NCBI RefSeq assembly: GCF_001456355.1
Contig: NZ_CP010271.1
Coordinates: forward strand, 186,001 to 250,000
From: Mycobacteroides saopaulense
GTDB lineage: Bacteria; Actinomycetota; Actinomycetes; Mycobacteriales; Mycobacteriaceae
Length of the DNA: 64,000 nt
Direction: 5' to 3'
The position numbers were made by a program, and so were the translations under genes. Positions 24,797 through 33,307 of the stretch are shown here, one piece after another. The number at the start of each line of letters is the position of its first letter. Position 1 is the stretch's first letter. Under the pieces are notes generated by a model. It saw only the letters and a program-made list of their open reading frames with translations, had not been told where the DNA came from and made no database searches.

Positions 24797-26068
24797 ATGA
24801 CCACTCATTCTTTGCTATCGCTCGTCGAATGGCCGTCCGCCCGCATCACCGGCAGGCGACGTCGCCCTAACGCCGATGTGCTCCCCCAGCGCCTGACGCG
24901 GTACCGCGGCGGCACCTATTCGTCCACCGTGGACGAGGTTGTGTTCACCGACGGGACTTCGGCTCGTACAGATTTAATTCGCCTGAACCCCACCATCGCC
25001 GCGTATTCGCTCGATATCGCGGGCATTGCTCCCAATTTGCCTTCGGGTTACGCGGTAGCGGACTGGCTGTCGGTGGCGAACCTGCGGGCACGCACCCGTG
25101 AATCACAGGTCGCCTGGATTTTGGCCAACTCCTTTCCTGCGCTTTCGACGGCACAGCTGAGCCGGCGCTTGCGCGCTGCCGGATACCTGGGTGCAGCCAA
25201 CATCAAGGATCACGAGGCCATCGCGGGTACACAGGCGGCGATCTGGTTCCTCACCAACGGGGTGGAGCTGGACACCGCCGCACGCAATGTGCCTAGTGCG
25301 ACGCGAAAGTCCCCGTCGTTCATCGAGTTTGAGTTCAACGAACGTCCGCAGCTGGGCGGGCTCGCGGTGCGCACCGGTGCGGAACAGCGCCCTGCCGATG
25401 TCCGGTTGCACGCATCGATCGACGGTTCCATGTGGCGCGAGGTTTCCTCCTCGGAACTGAGCTTCGCGGCAGGCGAGGCTCGCTACGTCAAGGCGCTGGG
25501 CGTAGGCGCGACGGTGGCTGAGACGCGACACGGGGGAAGCAATCTTGGGTATCGCTTCTACCGTCTGTACGTACAGGGAGGCACCGCCGCCATCGAAGAT
25601 GTCGAGTTCTGGTTGCACGACGCGCGCAACCATCGCAATGCCGACCGTGTGGTGCAGCTGTACCGGTACCTCCTGGAGCAATCGCTGTTCGCCACCGATC
25701 AGGTGGATCATGCCCCCACCATCGACGACTCGCAGGCCGTGATGGCCGCGGGCCTGATGGGGCCGTTCGTGGTGGATTCACAACGTCCGGTTCTGCTTTC
25801 GATCTCCGAGGGCGCCACCGCGATGGACATCTCCGGTGTCGAGCTCGCCGGGCCGGTCGACCCGGGCACCCGCTTCTATGTGCGCCCTGCGGAATGCGTG
25901 GCGGCGGTGACCGTCTCGGTGGCCGATCCAGCCGCGGCGGCACGTGTGCTCACCGGTGTAGCCGAGGGGCCTTTGACCCCACTGGCATTGGTGCATCCGG
26001 GTACGCAGGACATCGTCGAACTCACCGTGGAATGGACCGCGGCTACCGAATTGTCTCGGGTGAGCTAG
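24797..26068 (+). CDS. Thioester-domain-like protein with Ser in place of the thioester Cys
   Basis: A 423-residue protein. Residues about 40-165 match the thioester (TQXA) domain pattern: LNPTIAAYSLDIAG, then VAWILANSFP, then EAIAGTQAAIWFLTNG with Gln146. In functional thioester domains the AYxLD position is Cys; here it is Ser71 (TCG, 25007-25009), so no Cys-Gln thioester can form. A discoidin/F5-8-like region follows (about 170-275), then a beta-rich C-terminal domain. There is no signal peptide or membrane anchor, unlike surface adhesins of this fold. AAGGA lies about 8 bp before the ATG. Expression is probably governed by the polycysteine leader. Function unknown. Confidence 0.75.
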   Translation: MTTHSLLSLVEWPSARITGRRRRPNADVLPQRLTRYRGGTYSSTVDEVVFTDGTSARTDLIRLNPTIAAYSLDIAGIAPNLPSGYAVADWLSVANLRARTRESQVAWILANSFPALSTAQLSRRLRAAGYLGAANIKDHEAIAGTQAAIWFLTNGVELDTAARNVPSATRKSPSFIEFEFNERPQLGGLAVRTGAEQRPADVRLHASIDGSMWREVSSSELSFAAGEARYVKALGVGATVAETRHGGSNLGYRFYRLYVQGGTAAIEDVEFWLHDARNHRNADRVVQLYRYLLEQSLFATDQVDHAPTIDDSQAVMAAGLMGPFVVDSQRPVLLSISEGATAMDISGVELAGPVDPGTRFYVRPAECVAAVTVSVADPAAAARVLTGVAEGPLTPLALVHPGTQDIVELTVEWTAATELSRVS

Positions 26069-27108
26069 CGCCAGGCCCGCGCGAAGTTCAGGAATGCATC
26101 GTTTTCTTCTGGGGCGGCGACGGTGACACGGACGCCGTCTGTAGCAAAGGGCCGCACGATGATTCGTGACTCGGCGGAAGCCTGTGCGAACTCCGTCGAT
26201 TGGTCACCGAGTGGCAGCCAGACGAAGTTGGCCTGTGATTCGGGTACGTCGTAGCCCGCCTCGCGCAGCGCAGCGGTCACTCGGGTGCGCTCGGCGACAA
26301 CGCCGTTGGTCCGTGCCAGTAGTTCCTCGGCGGCACCGAGTGAGGCAATCGCGGCGGCCTGGGCGAGGCTGGACGCGCTGAACGGTACGTACACCTTGCC
26401 CAGCGTGGTGATCACATCGGGATCGCCGATCGCATAGCCCACGCGCAGGCCCGCCAGGCCGTACGCCTTCGAGAAGGTGCGCAGCACAATCACATTGGGG
26501 TGTTCACGGACAAGCGCCAGGCTGTCACTGAAGTTCTCGCGCACGTACTCGATGTAGGCCTCGTCGATCGCGATGAGGATGTGCGGCGGCACCGTCTCGA
26601 CGAACCGCCGCAGATCGGCGGGGGGCACCACGGTGCCGGTCGGATTGTTCGGGTTGCACACGAAGATCAGCCGGGTGGCGTCTGTCACCGCGGCAGCCAT
26701 GGCGTCGAGGTCATAGGTGTAGTCGGTCAGCGGCACCTGCACGGGGGTGGCCCCGGCGACCCGCACCACCAGCGGGTAGGTCTCGAAGGACCGCCAGCCG
26801 AACAGCACCTCGTCGCCCACCGTCGCGGTGATCTGAACGAGCTGCTGACACAGGCTCACCGATCCGCAGCCCACCGCGATGTGCTCGGGCGCTAGGTCCA
26901 CGTGTTTGGCCAGGTGTGAGCGCAGCTCGGCGTACCCGTTGTCGGGGTACCGGTTGATCAGTGCGGTGGCGTCCGCGATGGCCGCACGCACACTCGGCAG
27001 GGGCCCCTGCACGGTCTCGTTACTGGCGAGCTTGATGGCTCCGGGCACACTGCGTCCGGGGGTGTAGGCCGGCAGTTCGGTCAGCTCGGGGCGAAGTCGG
27101 GCGGGCAC
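26065..27108 (-). CDS. hisC2: Histidinol-phosphate/aromatic aminotransferase (HisC2-like)
   Basis: A 347-residue class I PLP aminotransferase. It has the substrate loop NPNNPTGTVVP (near 152), DEAYIEYV (near 183) and the PLP lysine in TFSKAYGLAGLRVGY (near 212). The M. tuberculosis counterpart at the same place (Rv3772) is an aromatic aminotransferase, so phenylalanine or tyrosine synthesis is more likely than histidine synthesis. The GTG at 27108 follows TAGTCT by 6 nt on the minus strand, a leaderless start. Its stop shares CTAG with the convergent thioester-domain-like gene. Confidence 0.9.
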   Translation of the reverse strand: MPARLRPELTELPAYTPGRSVPGAIKLASNETVQGPLPSVRAAIADATALINRYPDNGYAELRSHLAKHVDLAPEHIAVGCGSVSLCQQLVQITATVGDEVLFGWRSFETYPLVVRVAGATPVQVPLTDYTYDLDAMAAAVTDATRLIFVCNPNNPTGTVVPPADLRRFVETVPPHILIAIDEAYIEYVRENFSDSLALVREHPNVIVLRTFSKAYGLAGLRVGYAIGDPDVITTLGKVYVPFSASSLAQAAAIASLGAAEELLARTNGVVAERTRVTAALREAGYDVPESQANFVWLPLGDQSTEFAQASAESRIIVRPFATDGVRVTVAAPEENDAFLNFARAWR

Positions 27109-27244
27109 CGGAACAGACTATCGGTGCATGTTGGACCGGATGGCGACCAACGGCTTTGCCTTCCGGGCTCGCGGGCCTGTACTCTGTGCCCTCGGCGGTT
27201 CGGGATCCATTTTTCTGGGTTCGGAGTACCGCTCGGGAAGTTCA

Positions 27245-27333
27245 GGAGGCGTGCCAGAGCGGCCGAATGGGACTCACTGCTAATGAGTTGTCCCCTTTAC
27301 GGGGGACCGGAGGTTCAAATCCTCTCGCCTCCG
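27245..27333 (+). tRNA. tRNA-Ser (anticodon GCT)
   Basis: An 89-nt class II tRNA with acceptor arms GGAGGCG/CGCCTCC, anticodon loop CTGCTAA, a long variable arm (TCCCC...GGGGGA) and T-loop TTCAAAT. CCA is not encoded. It reads AGC/AGU. Confidence 0.96.
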
Positions 27334-27381
27334 CGTCGGTCTGCAGGCCAAACCTGTTGACCTGCAACAATTGAATAGCTA

Positions 27382-27457
27382 GCGCCCGTAGCTCAACGGA
27401 TAGAGCATCTGACTACGGATCAGAAGGTTAGGGGTTCGAATCCCTTCGGGCGCACCA
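27382..27457 (+). tRNA. tRNA-Arg (anticodon ACG)
   Basis: A 76-nt tRNA including an encoded CCA (27455-27457). The acceptor arms are GCGCCCG/CGGGCGC, the anticodon loop is ACTACGGA, and the T-loop is TTCGAAT. A34 of the ACG anticodon is normally deaminated to inosine by TadA, which is encoded at 48084 in this window. Confidence 0.97.
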
Positions 27458-27487
27458 TAGGACTTCTTCACGAGTGAGTGTGAAGCG

Positions 27488-27916
27488 ATGACACAGGTTC
27501 AGCGGTATTTCCCCCACCCGCCTCAAGACGTATGGTCGGCTCTCATCGATCCGGCGTCCTGGTGGGGCAAGCCGGACGCCCCGGCCGACGTCATCGTCGG
27601 GAACACCTTCACGATGACCACGGTCCAGGTGGTGGGGACCAGATTCAGCGGAGTATTCGAGATCGAGTTCCTCGACGCTCAGCCATACGATCATTTGACC
27701 CTGGGCCTTGTCGCCCACGCCAGCACGGGCCAGGCGGCCCGCTGGACGCGTCATGTGGCCTTCCGTGAGCACGAGGGCGGCACGCTGCTGACGGTGACGA
27801 ACAGGGGCGTCAATCTTGACGACCTCGACGAGCGAATTCTGCTGCGGGTTGTCAAAGAGATTCAGGCCACCGAGCTCCACGGCATCGCCAAACTGCTGGA
27901 TCAGCCGCGCGGCTGA
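27488..27916 (+). CDS. SRPBCC (polyketide cyclase/START-like) protein
   Basis: A 142-residue protein of the SRPBCC lipid/hydrophobic-ligand fold. It starts with the family pattern VQRYFPHPPQDVWSALIDPASWW and ends in the long C-terminal helix (RVVKEIQATELHGIAKLL). The ATG at 27488 lies 31 bp after the tRNA-Arg. Its 3' end overlaps a convergent acetyltransferase by 16 bp. A second protein of the same fold occurs at 49870. Ligand and role are unknown. Confidence 0.75.
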   Translation: MTQVQRYFPHPPQDVWSALIDPASWWGKPDAPADVIVGNTFTMTTVQVVGTRFSGVFEIEFLDAQPYDHLTLGLVAHASTGQAARWTRHVAFREHEGGTLLTVTNRGVNLDDLDERILLRVVKEIQATELHGIAKLLDQPRG

Positions 27917-28464
27917 TCCGTTGCGAAGCGTTGTAGTGGAGCGGTTGCCAGTATCTGTTCGGCGTCGAATTGAAAGAATGTCGACACGGGCTCGAATCCC
28001 AACCGTCGCAGCAGTTTGACCGACCGCGCGTTCGCGCTCTGGGTCGCCACGAGCACGGGCCGATCGGATAGTTCGGCCGCGGCGGCGCCGAGTAACGCGA
28101 GCGCCGCCCGGTGGGCCCAGCCCTTCCCCCAGGAATCGCGCCGGAACACATAGGACAGTTCCAATTCGCCTCCGCCGGGCGTCACATGTCCAGGAAGATC
28201 CGAGTGTCGGTAATCCAGTGTCATGGTTCCGGCGAACCTGTCGCTGGACTTCTCGGCCACCACGAATGCCCCCGCTGCCGCCGTGGCTGCGTGCGTTCCC
28301 CGTTCGTCGAGAAATCTCTCCACGTCGTTCCTTGGGCGCGGCCCACCGATGTAGGCACGTACGTCCGGGTCGGTCATGATCTCCATCAACCCCTCGCGGT
28401 CGGCGTCGTGCGCCTTACGGAGCACTACGTCACCCGCGTCGACGTGATTCACCGCCAAGGTCAT
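27901..28464 (-). CDS. GNAT-family N-acetyltransferase
   Basis: A 187-residue acetyltransferase of the RimJ/RimL-like type. The acetyl-CoA loop region is SYVFRRDSWGKGWAHRAALALL (near residues 103-124), followed by SANARSVKLLRRLGFEP, the usual C-terminal beta-bulge motif. Substrate unknown. Its start overlaps the stop of the upstream TetR regulator by four bases (28461-28464), so the two are translationally coupled and may be co-induced. Confidence 0.87.
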   Translation of the reverse strand: MTLAVNHVDAGDVVLRKAHDADREGLMEIMTDPDVRAYIGGPRPRNDVERFLDERGTHAATAAAGAFVVAEKSSDRFAGTMTLDYRHSDLPGHVTPGGGELELSYVFRRDSWGKGWAHRAALALLGAAAAELSDRPVLVATQSANARSVKLLRRLGFEPVSTFFQFDAEQILATAPLQRFATDQPRG

Positions 28465-29054
28465 GTGAGTCCGTCCCGCAAGCGCTGAAATCCTTGGGCG
28501 ACAAGTTCTCCGGGATCTCTGGGCAGCGCGGAATCGGACACCGCCAGCTGGATCACCGTGCCGAGGACCGCGTAGGCGGCATTGCAGACCAGCCGCGGAT
28601 ACAGGTCGACGTTCGGATCCAGGCCCGTGCGTCGACTGACCTCCGCCAGCACCACTGTTCCGACGTCGTCGGTTCGGGCGGCGTCATGCGCGGTCAGGCC
28701 GGGATTCTGCGCCGATAGCCGGGTGACGGCGACGGCGGTGCTGAACGCCTCGGAGGTCGCCAAATCCAGCATCACGGCCTCCAGTGAATCGACTACGTGC
28801 TCGTCGGCGGGGCGCCGACGCAGCAGTTCGACGGCGTTGTCCTCAATCCCGCGCAGCGAGAACAGGACGGCGTCTTCCTTGCTGGTGAAGTAATTGCGAA
28901 ACGTGCGGGACGAGACGCGCACCGCGTCGGCGATGTCGTCGACGGTGACGGCCGCCAGGTCTCCCCGGTCCAGCGCCAGCTCTAGGGCGGCTCTGCTCAA
29001 TGCCAGCTTGGTCTCTGACTTCTTCTGCTCGCGCAGGCCGTTGGGCGGTGGCAT
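28461..29054 (-). CDS. TetR-family transcriptional regulator
   Basis: A 197-residue TetR regulator. The N-terminal helix-turn-helix (about 12-58) contains VTVDDIADAVRVSSRTFRNYFTSKEDAV. The C-terminal ligand domain is helical. The ATG at 29054 is preferred. It is divergent from a small secreted protein gene, and the 112-bp gap holds a 34-bp nested palindrome suited to two TetR dimers, so autoregulation and control of the secreted protein are likely. It is coupled to the acetyltransferase. Confidence 0.9.
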   Translation of the reverse strand: MPPPNGLREQKKSETKLALSRAALELALDRGDLAAVTVDDIADAVRVSSRTFRNYFTSKEDAVLFSLRGIEDNAVELLRRRPADEHVVDSLEAVMLDLATSEAFSTAVAVTRLSAQNPGLTAHDAARTDDVGTVVLAEVSRRTGLDPNVDLYPRLVCNAAYAVLGTVIQLAVSDSALPRDPGELVAQGFQRLRDGLT

Positions 29055-29072
29055 GTGGCCATCGTAACAAAC

Positions 29073-29106
29073 CTTCCGATTTAGGAAACTTTTCCAAAAT
29101 CGGAAG
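29073..29106. promoter_or_regulatory. Nested palindrome, probable TetR operator
   Basis: The outer arms CTTCCGATTT (29073-29082) and AAATCGGAAG (29097-29106) are perfect 10-bp inverted repeats. An inner GGAAA/TTTCC pair lies between them. The palindrome is 18 bp upstream of the TetR start codon and 60 bp before the divergent secreted protein gene. Confidence 0.7.
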
Positions 29107-29166
29107 CGTTCTACCGGTATAGCCGGCGTATGGAGAAGCCGGAAGCATCAAGAAGAGGCAACTGAC

Positions 29167-29391
29167 ATGCGGAAAATACTGGCCACAGTGGGAATCGCCG
29201 CCGCAATGGCCGCTGGGGGCATCGCCCTGGCCGGACCCGCCGCAGCGGCTCCGTGCGGCAAGGTCGTGGTGTGGGGCAACGGCGGCGGTGTCTGCGAGTC
29301 TGACTACGCCCCCGACGGCAGCTTCACGCGCTGCGACACGGTGTATGTGCTCGGGATCGGCGGGACCAACTGCTACCGGGTGTACCCCTGA
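29167..29391 (+). CDS. Small secreted cysteine-containing protein
   Basis: A 74-residue precursor. The signal peptide runs to about residue 28 (MRKILATVGIAAAMAAGG, then an ALAGPAAAA cleavage region). The mature part is about 46 residues with four cysteines (PCGK, GVCES, RCDT, TNCYR), which probably form two disulfides. Its signal resembles those of the twin secreted proteins at 48.6-49.5 kb. AAGAGG about 8 bases before the ATG is a fair ribosome binding site. It is divergent from the TetR gene and its palindrome. No known family recognised. Confidence 0.75.
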   Translation: MRKILATVGIAAAMAAGGIALAGPAAAAPCGKVVVWGNGGGVCESDYAPDGSFTRCDTVYVLGIGGTNCYRVYP

Positions 29392-29459
29392 CCCCACAGG
29401 TGGGACGTCCTGTACCAGAAGCTTCCCGGCGCGCTGTCCAGTCCGCTAGCGTCCACCCC

Positions 29460-31049
29460 ATGGTTGAGGACCTGGCTGCTGACTTTGTCATCGTGGGCGC
29501 GGGATCGGCGGGAGCACCGCTGGCCGCCCGGCTCTCCGAACGGACCAACGACCAGGTGCTGGTCCTGGAGGCGGGTCCCAAGGACAAGGACATGGGCATC
29601 CACATTCCCGCCGCCTTCTCGAAATTGTTCCGCAGCGATGTGGACTGGGACTACCTCACCGAACCCCAGCCGCAGCTGAACAATCGCCAGATCTATTGGC
29701 CGCGAGGCAAAACGCTGGGCGGCTCGTCATCCATGAACGCGATGATGTGGGTTCGTGGCTTTGCGGCCGACTACGACGACTGGGCCGCGGTCGCCGGCGA
29801 TCAGTGGTCCTTCGCGAATGTCGCCCACTATTTCAAGCGCATCGAGGCGGTCGAGGGCGCAAGGGAGAGCGACGAGGGCATCGACGGTGCGTTGAAGATC
29901 TCCAAACAGCGCAGCCCCCGTTCCAGCACCGCGGCGTGGTTGGAGGCGGTGAAGGAAGCCGGTTTCGATGTCGAGCGGGCCAACACCCCTGAACCGAAGG
30001 GCTTTTCGGAGACCATGGTGTGTCAGAACGGAGGTCGGCGTTGGAGCACTGCGGACGGCTACCTCAAGCCCGGTCTGCGGCGCCGGAACCTGAACGTGGT
30101 CACCGATGCCCAGGTACGCCGAGTGTTGTTCGACGGCACCCGCGCCGTCGGCGTCGAATACGTGCGCGACGGCATCACCCACACCGTGCATGCCCGTCGT
30201 GAGGTGATTCTGAGTGGAGGGGCGATCAATTCCCCTCAGCTGCTGATGCTTTCGGGTATCGGCGATGCCAAGCGGCTCGGCGAGTTGGGCATCCCCGTCG
30301 TGCACGACGCGCCGCAGGTGGGCCAGAACCTGCTTGATCACCTGTGCTGCCCGGTGGGCTACGCCGTTGAGGCCGACTCGTTGTATGGGGCGGAGAAGCC
30401 GCTGCAGCTGGCCAACTACTTTCTGCGCCATCGCGGCATGCTCACTTCCAATGTCGGTGAGGCCTACGGATTCCTGCGCAGCCGCGCCGAACTTGCGCTG
30501 CCCGACCTGGAGCTGATCTTCGCTCCGGCACCCTTCTTCGACGAAGGGCTGGGCGAGGCCACCGAGCACGCCATCGTGATGGGTCCCATCCTGCTCAAGC
30601 CGGAAAGCAGCGGCGAGATCACTCTGACCTCGCCCGATCCGCTGGCCAAGCCACGCATCGATCCGCGCTACCTGAGCGACCCCGCCGGGCAAGACCGCGC
30701 CGCCATGATGTTCGGCTTGCACACCACGGCGCGCATTGCCGAGATGCCCTCGATGCGGGCGTTGCTGGGCAGGATCCTGCGGCCCAGGAACCCCGGCGAC
30801 AACCTGGAGGAGACACTCGTCGCCGCACTGGAGAACAACTCACACACGCTGTATCACCCCGTCGGCACCTGCCGGATGGGTGCGGACGAGTCCAGCGTGG
30901 TGACGCCGGACCTGACAGTGCGCGGCGTGCAGGGCCTACGAGTGGTCGATGCCTCGGTGATACCGACCCTCATCCGGGGCCACACACACGCTCCAGCGGT
31001 GCTGCTGGGCGAGAAGGCGGCCGATTTGGTTCTTTCTCCACAAACATGA
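29460..31049 (+). CDS. GMC-family FAD oxidoreductase
   Basis: A 529-residue glucose-methanol-choline oxidoreductase. The FAD Rossmann motif is DFVIVGAGSAGAPLAARL (near residue 8), the GMC signature is RGKTLGGSSSMNAMMWVRG (near 80), and the catalytic histidine region near the C-terminus is HTLYHPVGTCRMG, followed by RGHTHAPAVLLGEKAADL. Alcohol or choline-like substrates are typical; the exact one is not predictable. TAGCGT ends 7 nt before the ATG at 29460, a leaderless start. It stands apart from the cluster downstream. Confidence 0.92.
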   Translation: MVEDLAADFVIVGAGSAGAPLAARLSERTNDQVLVLEAGPKDKDMGIHIPAAFSKLFRSDVDWDYLTEPQPQLNNRQIYWPRGKTLGGSSSMNAMMWVRGFAADYDDWAAVAGDQWSFANVAHYFKRIEAVEGARESDEGIDGALKISKQRSPRSSTAAWLEAVKEAGFDVERANTPEPKGFSETMVCQNGGRRWSTADGYLKPGLRRRNLNVVTDAQVRRVLFDGTRAVGVEYVRDGITHTVHARREVILSGGAINSPQLLMLSGIGDAKRLGELGIPVVHDAPQVGQNLLDHLCCPVGYAVEADSLYGAEKPLQLANYFLRHRGMLTSNVGEAYGFLRSRAELALPDLELIFAPAPFFDEGLGEATEHAIVMGPILLKPESSGEITLTSPDPLAKPRIDPRYLSDPAGQDRAAMMFGLHTTARIAEMPSMRALLGRILRPRNPGDNLEETLVAALENNSHTLYHPVGTCRMGADESSVVTPDLTVRGVQGLRVVDASVIPTLIRGHTHAPAVLLGEKAADLVLSPQT

Positions 31050-31115
31050 AACCGATCCGCGTCTCCGAACGTCTGACTGGATAGAGTCACCGATGAGGAG
31101 TTAGCGGAGGGAATC

Positions 31116-31409
31116 ATGAGCGACGAGTTCGGGGTCCGCACCGAGGAGCTCGCGGCCATTTCCAAGACATGGCTGGGCGAGACATTGCACATCAACGACA
31201 TGCCGTGGATGTCCTTTCAGGATGCTTCGGGCTCGGGAAGCGAAGTGCTGGCCGCTATCCGCGATACGGCCTCCCCCGGTATCAAGGCGATGTCCTCGAT
31301 CGCCCGCAGGTTCTCCGACATGGCGGGGCTCGTCGACACCTTCGCCACCAATGTGACGGTGCAGGACGAGAAGACGGCCACGTCCTTCGACGCGCTCAAG
31401 CCCCGCTGA
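31116..31409 (+). CDS. WXG100-like small partner protein
   Basis: A 97-residue protein, mostly helical, with a central turn around NDMPWMSFQDASGSGSE (about 28-44). Its size and helix-turn-helix layout are like WXG100/ESX-type substrates, although a strict WxG is not seen. GGAGGG seven bases upstream of the ATG is a good ribosome binding site. Its stop overlaps the start of the large hydrolase gene (TGATG), as is usual for a type VII secretion partner and its effector. The assignment rests on size, helix content and context. Confidence 0.6.
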   Translation: MSDEFGVRTEELAAISKTWLGETLHINDMPWMSFQDASGSGSEVLAAIRDTASPGIKAMSSIARRFSDMAGLVDTFATNVTVQDEKTATSFDALKPR

Positions 31410-33307
31410 TGCGCCCGACGATCAGTGCGCTGCGCGGCTGGAATCTCGATGCGCTCAGCAAGGCCGCCGACACCGCACGTGACAACGCCCGGACGCTGGA
31501 TGCGTCTCTGGACTCGTGCGACCGTGTGTTCAACGACGCGTCGGGCTGGTTCGGTAAGACGCACGATGCGGCCAGGATCAAGGTCGACCAGGAACTCGAC
31601 CACGGTCGCGAGGTCCGCAATGTGCTGAACCGGCTGTCCGACGACGCCGAGGATGCAGGCCGAACACTCAAGCACGCCAAGGAATACACGCTGCAGGACG
31701 TGGACGCCGCCATTGCCGACGGGTTCACGGTCACCGATACCGGCGAGGTCAGTCACTCGGACCCCAAGAAGGAACAGGCCGCTGCCGACCATCAGCGCAG
31801 GATCCAATCGGGTCTTGACGAGGTGGCCCGGCTCGACGAGATGTACGGCCGGAAGCTGCGGGAGGCCGTCAACGACCTGGAGGCCATGCGCGATGGGCAG
31901 CAGGACGTGACGCTGCCGTCGGGGGAGCAGATCGATCCCGATGCACTCGTCGACCGTGTGCGCGGCATGTCCGAGGAAGACCGCAGGGCGTTCCTGGAGA
32001 GCCTGCCCCCGGAGACAGTGCACCAGATGGTCATCGCCGACCCGGAGTTCATGGGCAACAACAACGGGGTGCCCTTCGATGTTCGTGCCGACGCCAACGA
32101 GATCAACATCCGGAACGCTCTCACCGACGAGCTGCAGAGGCCGTCTCCAGATCAGGCCCGCATCGATCAGCTCAGGGCGATGCTCGCGCCGATGGACGAT
32201 CCGTTCGCCACCATCCCGGCGGGAGGATCACCCGCCGACTTCAAGGTCGATCGCAAGTTCGTCATGTTCTCCACCGAGGGCAACGGGCGCATGATCGAGC
32301 AGATCGGCGACCTCAAGCCCGGAGCTCCGGGTGTCGGCGTCTACGTTCCGGGCACCAACACCAACCTCAACGGCAGCAGGAACAACCACGACTCGGCCGT
32401 CAACCTGGCGAAGCAGAGCGGGTCGCCGGTTTTCCTCTACATGGAGAACGACTTTCCGCAGGGGCTGGACAAGGCCACAGACCCGTCCTATGGATTGGCG
32501 ATGGCACCGCAGCTGGTCTCGTTCGGCAAGGAACTCGACGCGGAGGTCGCTCGCCACGCCCCGGGCACACCGACCACCTACATCGGGCACTCGTACGGCG
32601 GATCCGTCGTCGGCACCGCCGAACAGATGGGGCTGCGCGCCGACCGTGTGCTGTATGCGTCCTCCGCCGGTACGGGCATTCTCAGCACCGAGTGGCATAA
32701 CCCCAATCCGAATGTGCAGCGGTTCTCCATGACCGCGCCCGGTGACCTCATCGGTGCCGCACAGCTTGCCCCGCGGGACAGCGACATCCCCACCAGGTTC
32801 TCGCCCTTCCCCGGGGTCAATCTGGACCTACCGCCGGTGATTCCGCGGGCGCCGGACGGTGATATCGGTAATCCACACGCGGGCAATCCGCTTGGCGGAG
32901 ATCCAGATTCGATTCCCGGGGTCACACGCCTGGATACCGGCTATTACAGCGACGACAACAAGGATCATCCCGGCGAGGTGGTGTTCGGACCCAACGGGCA
33001 CGGCAGTTACTGGGACGACCCGAAGTCTGATGCGTTCCAGAACATGGCGAACGTCATCAAGGGCGGTGAGGTGACCACCTATGTCGAACGGGGCATCGAG
33101 TCGAACAACGTTGACATCAATATCGGGGACGACAGCAGCCTGAACGAATCAGTGAAGGACATCGCCAAGGCATATGGCGATCAATGGTTGTCCGGTGCCA
33201 AGATCGGCCCGTTCACGCTACCGACCAACCCCAAATGGGAAGACCCCTACGGCAATCCGCATGTCACGGACAACCCCGGCCTCGGGCGCAAGGTGCAGGT
33301 CCGATGA
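31409..33307 (+). CDS. DUF1023-type alpha/beta hydrolase with N-terminal helical domain, candidate type VII effector
   Basis: A 632-residue protein. Residues 1 to about 190 are helical and hydrophilic, like the bundles that precede type VII secretion effectors. The hydrolase region carries the Ser nucleophile elbow YIGHSYGGSVVG (near 392) and the DUF1023-like GVYVPGTNTNLNG (near 312). A C-terminal extension (about 470-632) is rich in Asp, Gly and Asn. No signal peptide is present. It is overlapped by the small helical partner upstream and a lipoprotein gene downstream (ATGA), forming a three-gene unit. A secreted lipase or esterase toxin is a reasonable but unproven reading. Confidence 0.75.
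   Translation: MRPTISALRGWNLDALSKAADTARDNARTLDASLDSCDRVFNDASGWFGKTHDAARIKVDQELDHGREVRNVLNRLSDDAEDAGRTLKHAKEYTLQDVDAAIADGFTVTDTGEVSHSDPKKEQAAADHQRRIQSGLDEVARLDEMYGRKLREAVNDLEAMRDGQQDVTLPSGEQIDPDALVDRVRGMSEEDRRAFLESLPPETVHQMVIADPEFMGNNNGVPFDVRADANEINIRNALTDELQRPSPDQARIDQLRAMLAPMDDPFATIPAGGSPADFKVDRKFVMFSTEGNGRMIEQIGDLKPGAPGVGVYVPGTNTNLNGSRNNHDSAVNLAKQSGSPVFLYMENDFPQGLDKATDPSYGLAMAPQLVSFGKELDAEVARHAPGTPTTYIGHSYGGSVVGTAEQMGLRADRVLYASSAGTGILSTEWHNPNPNVQRFSMTAPGDLIGAAQLAPRDSDIPTRFSPFPGVNLDLPPVIPRAPDGDIGNPHAGNPLGGDPDSIPGVTRLDTGYYSDDNKDHPGEVVFGPNGHGSYWDDPKSDAFQNMANVIKGGEVTTYVERGIESNNVDINIGDDSSLNESVKDIAKAYGDQWLSGAKIGPFTLPTNPKWEDPYGNPHVTDNPGLGRKVQVR

Noticed and set aside
24470..24808. Minus-strand frame opposite the polycysteine leader
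   Set aside because: It lacks a ribosome binding site and a recognisable product, and would lie across the promoter and the thioester-like gene start.
27124..27360. Plus-strand open frames over the tRNA-Ser(GCT) region
   Set aside because: They are made by the tRNA gene and its flanks.
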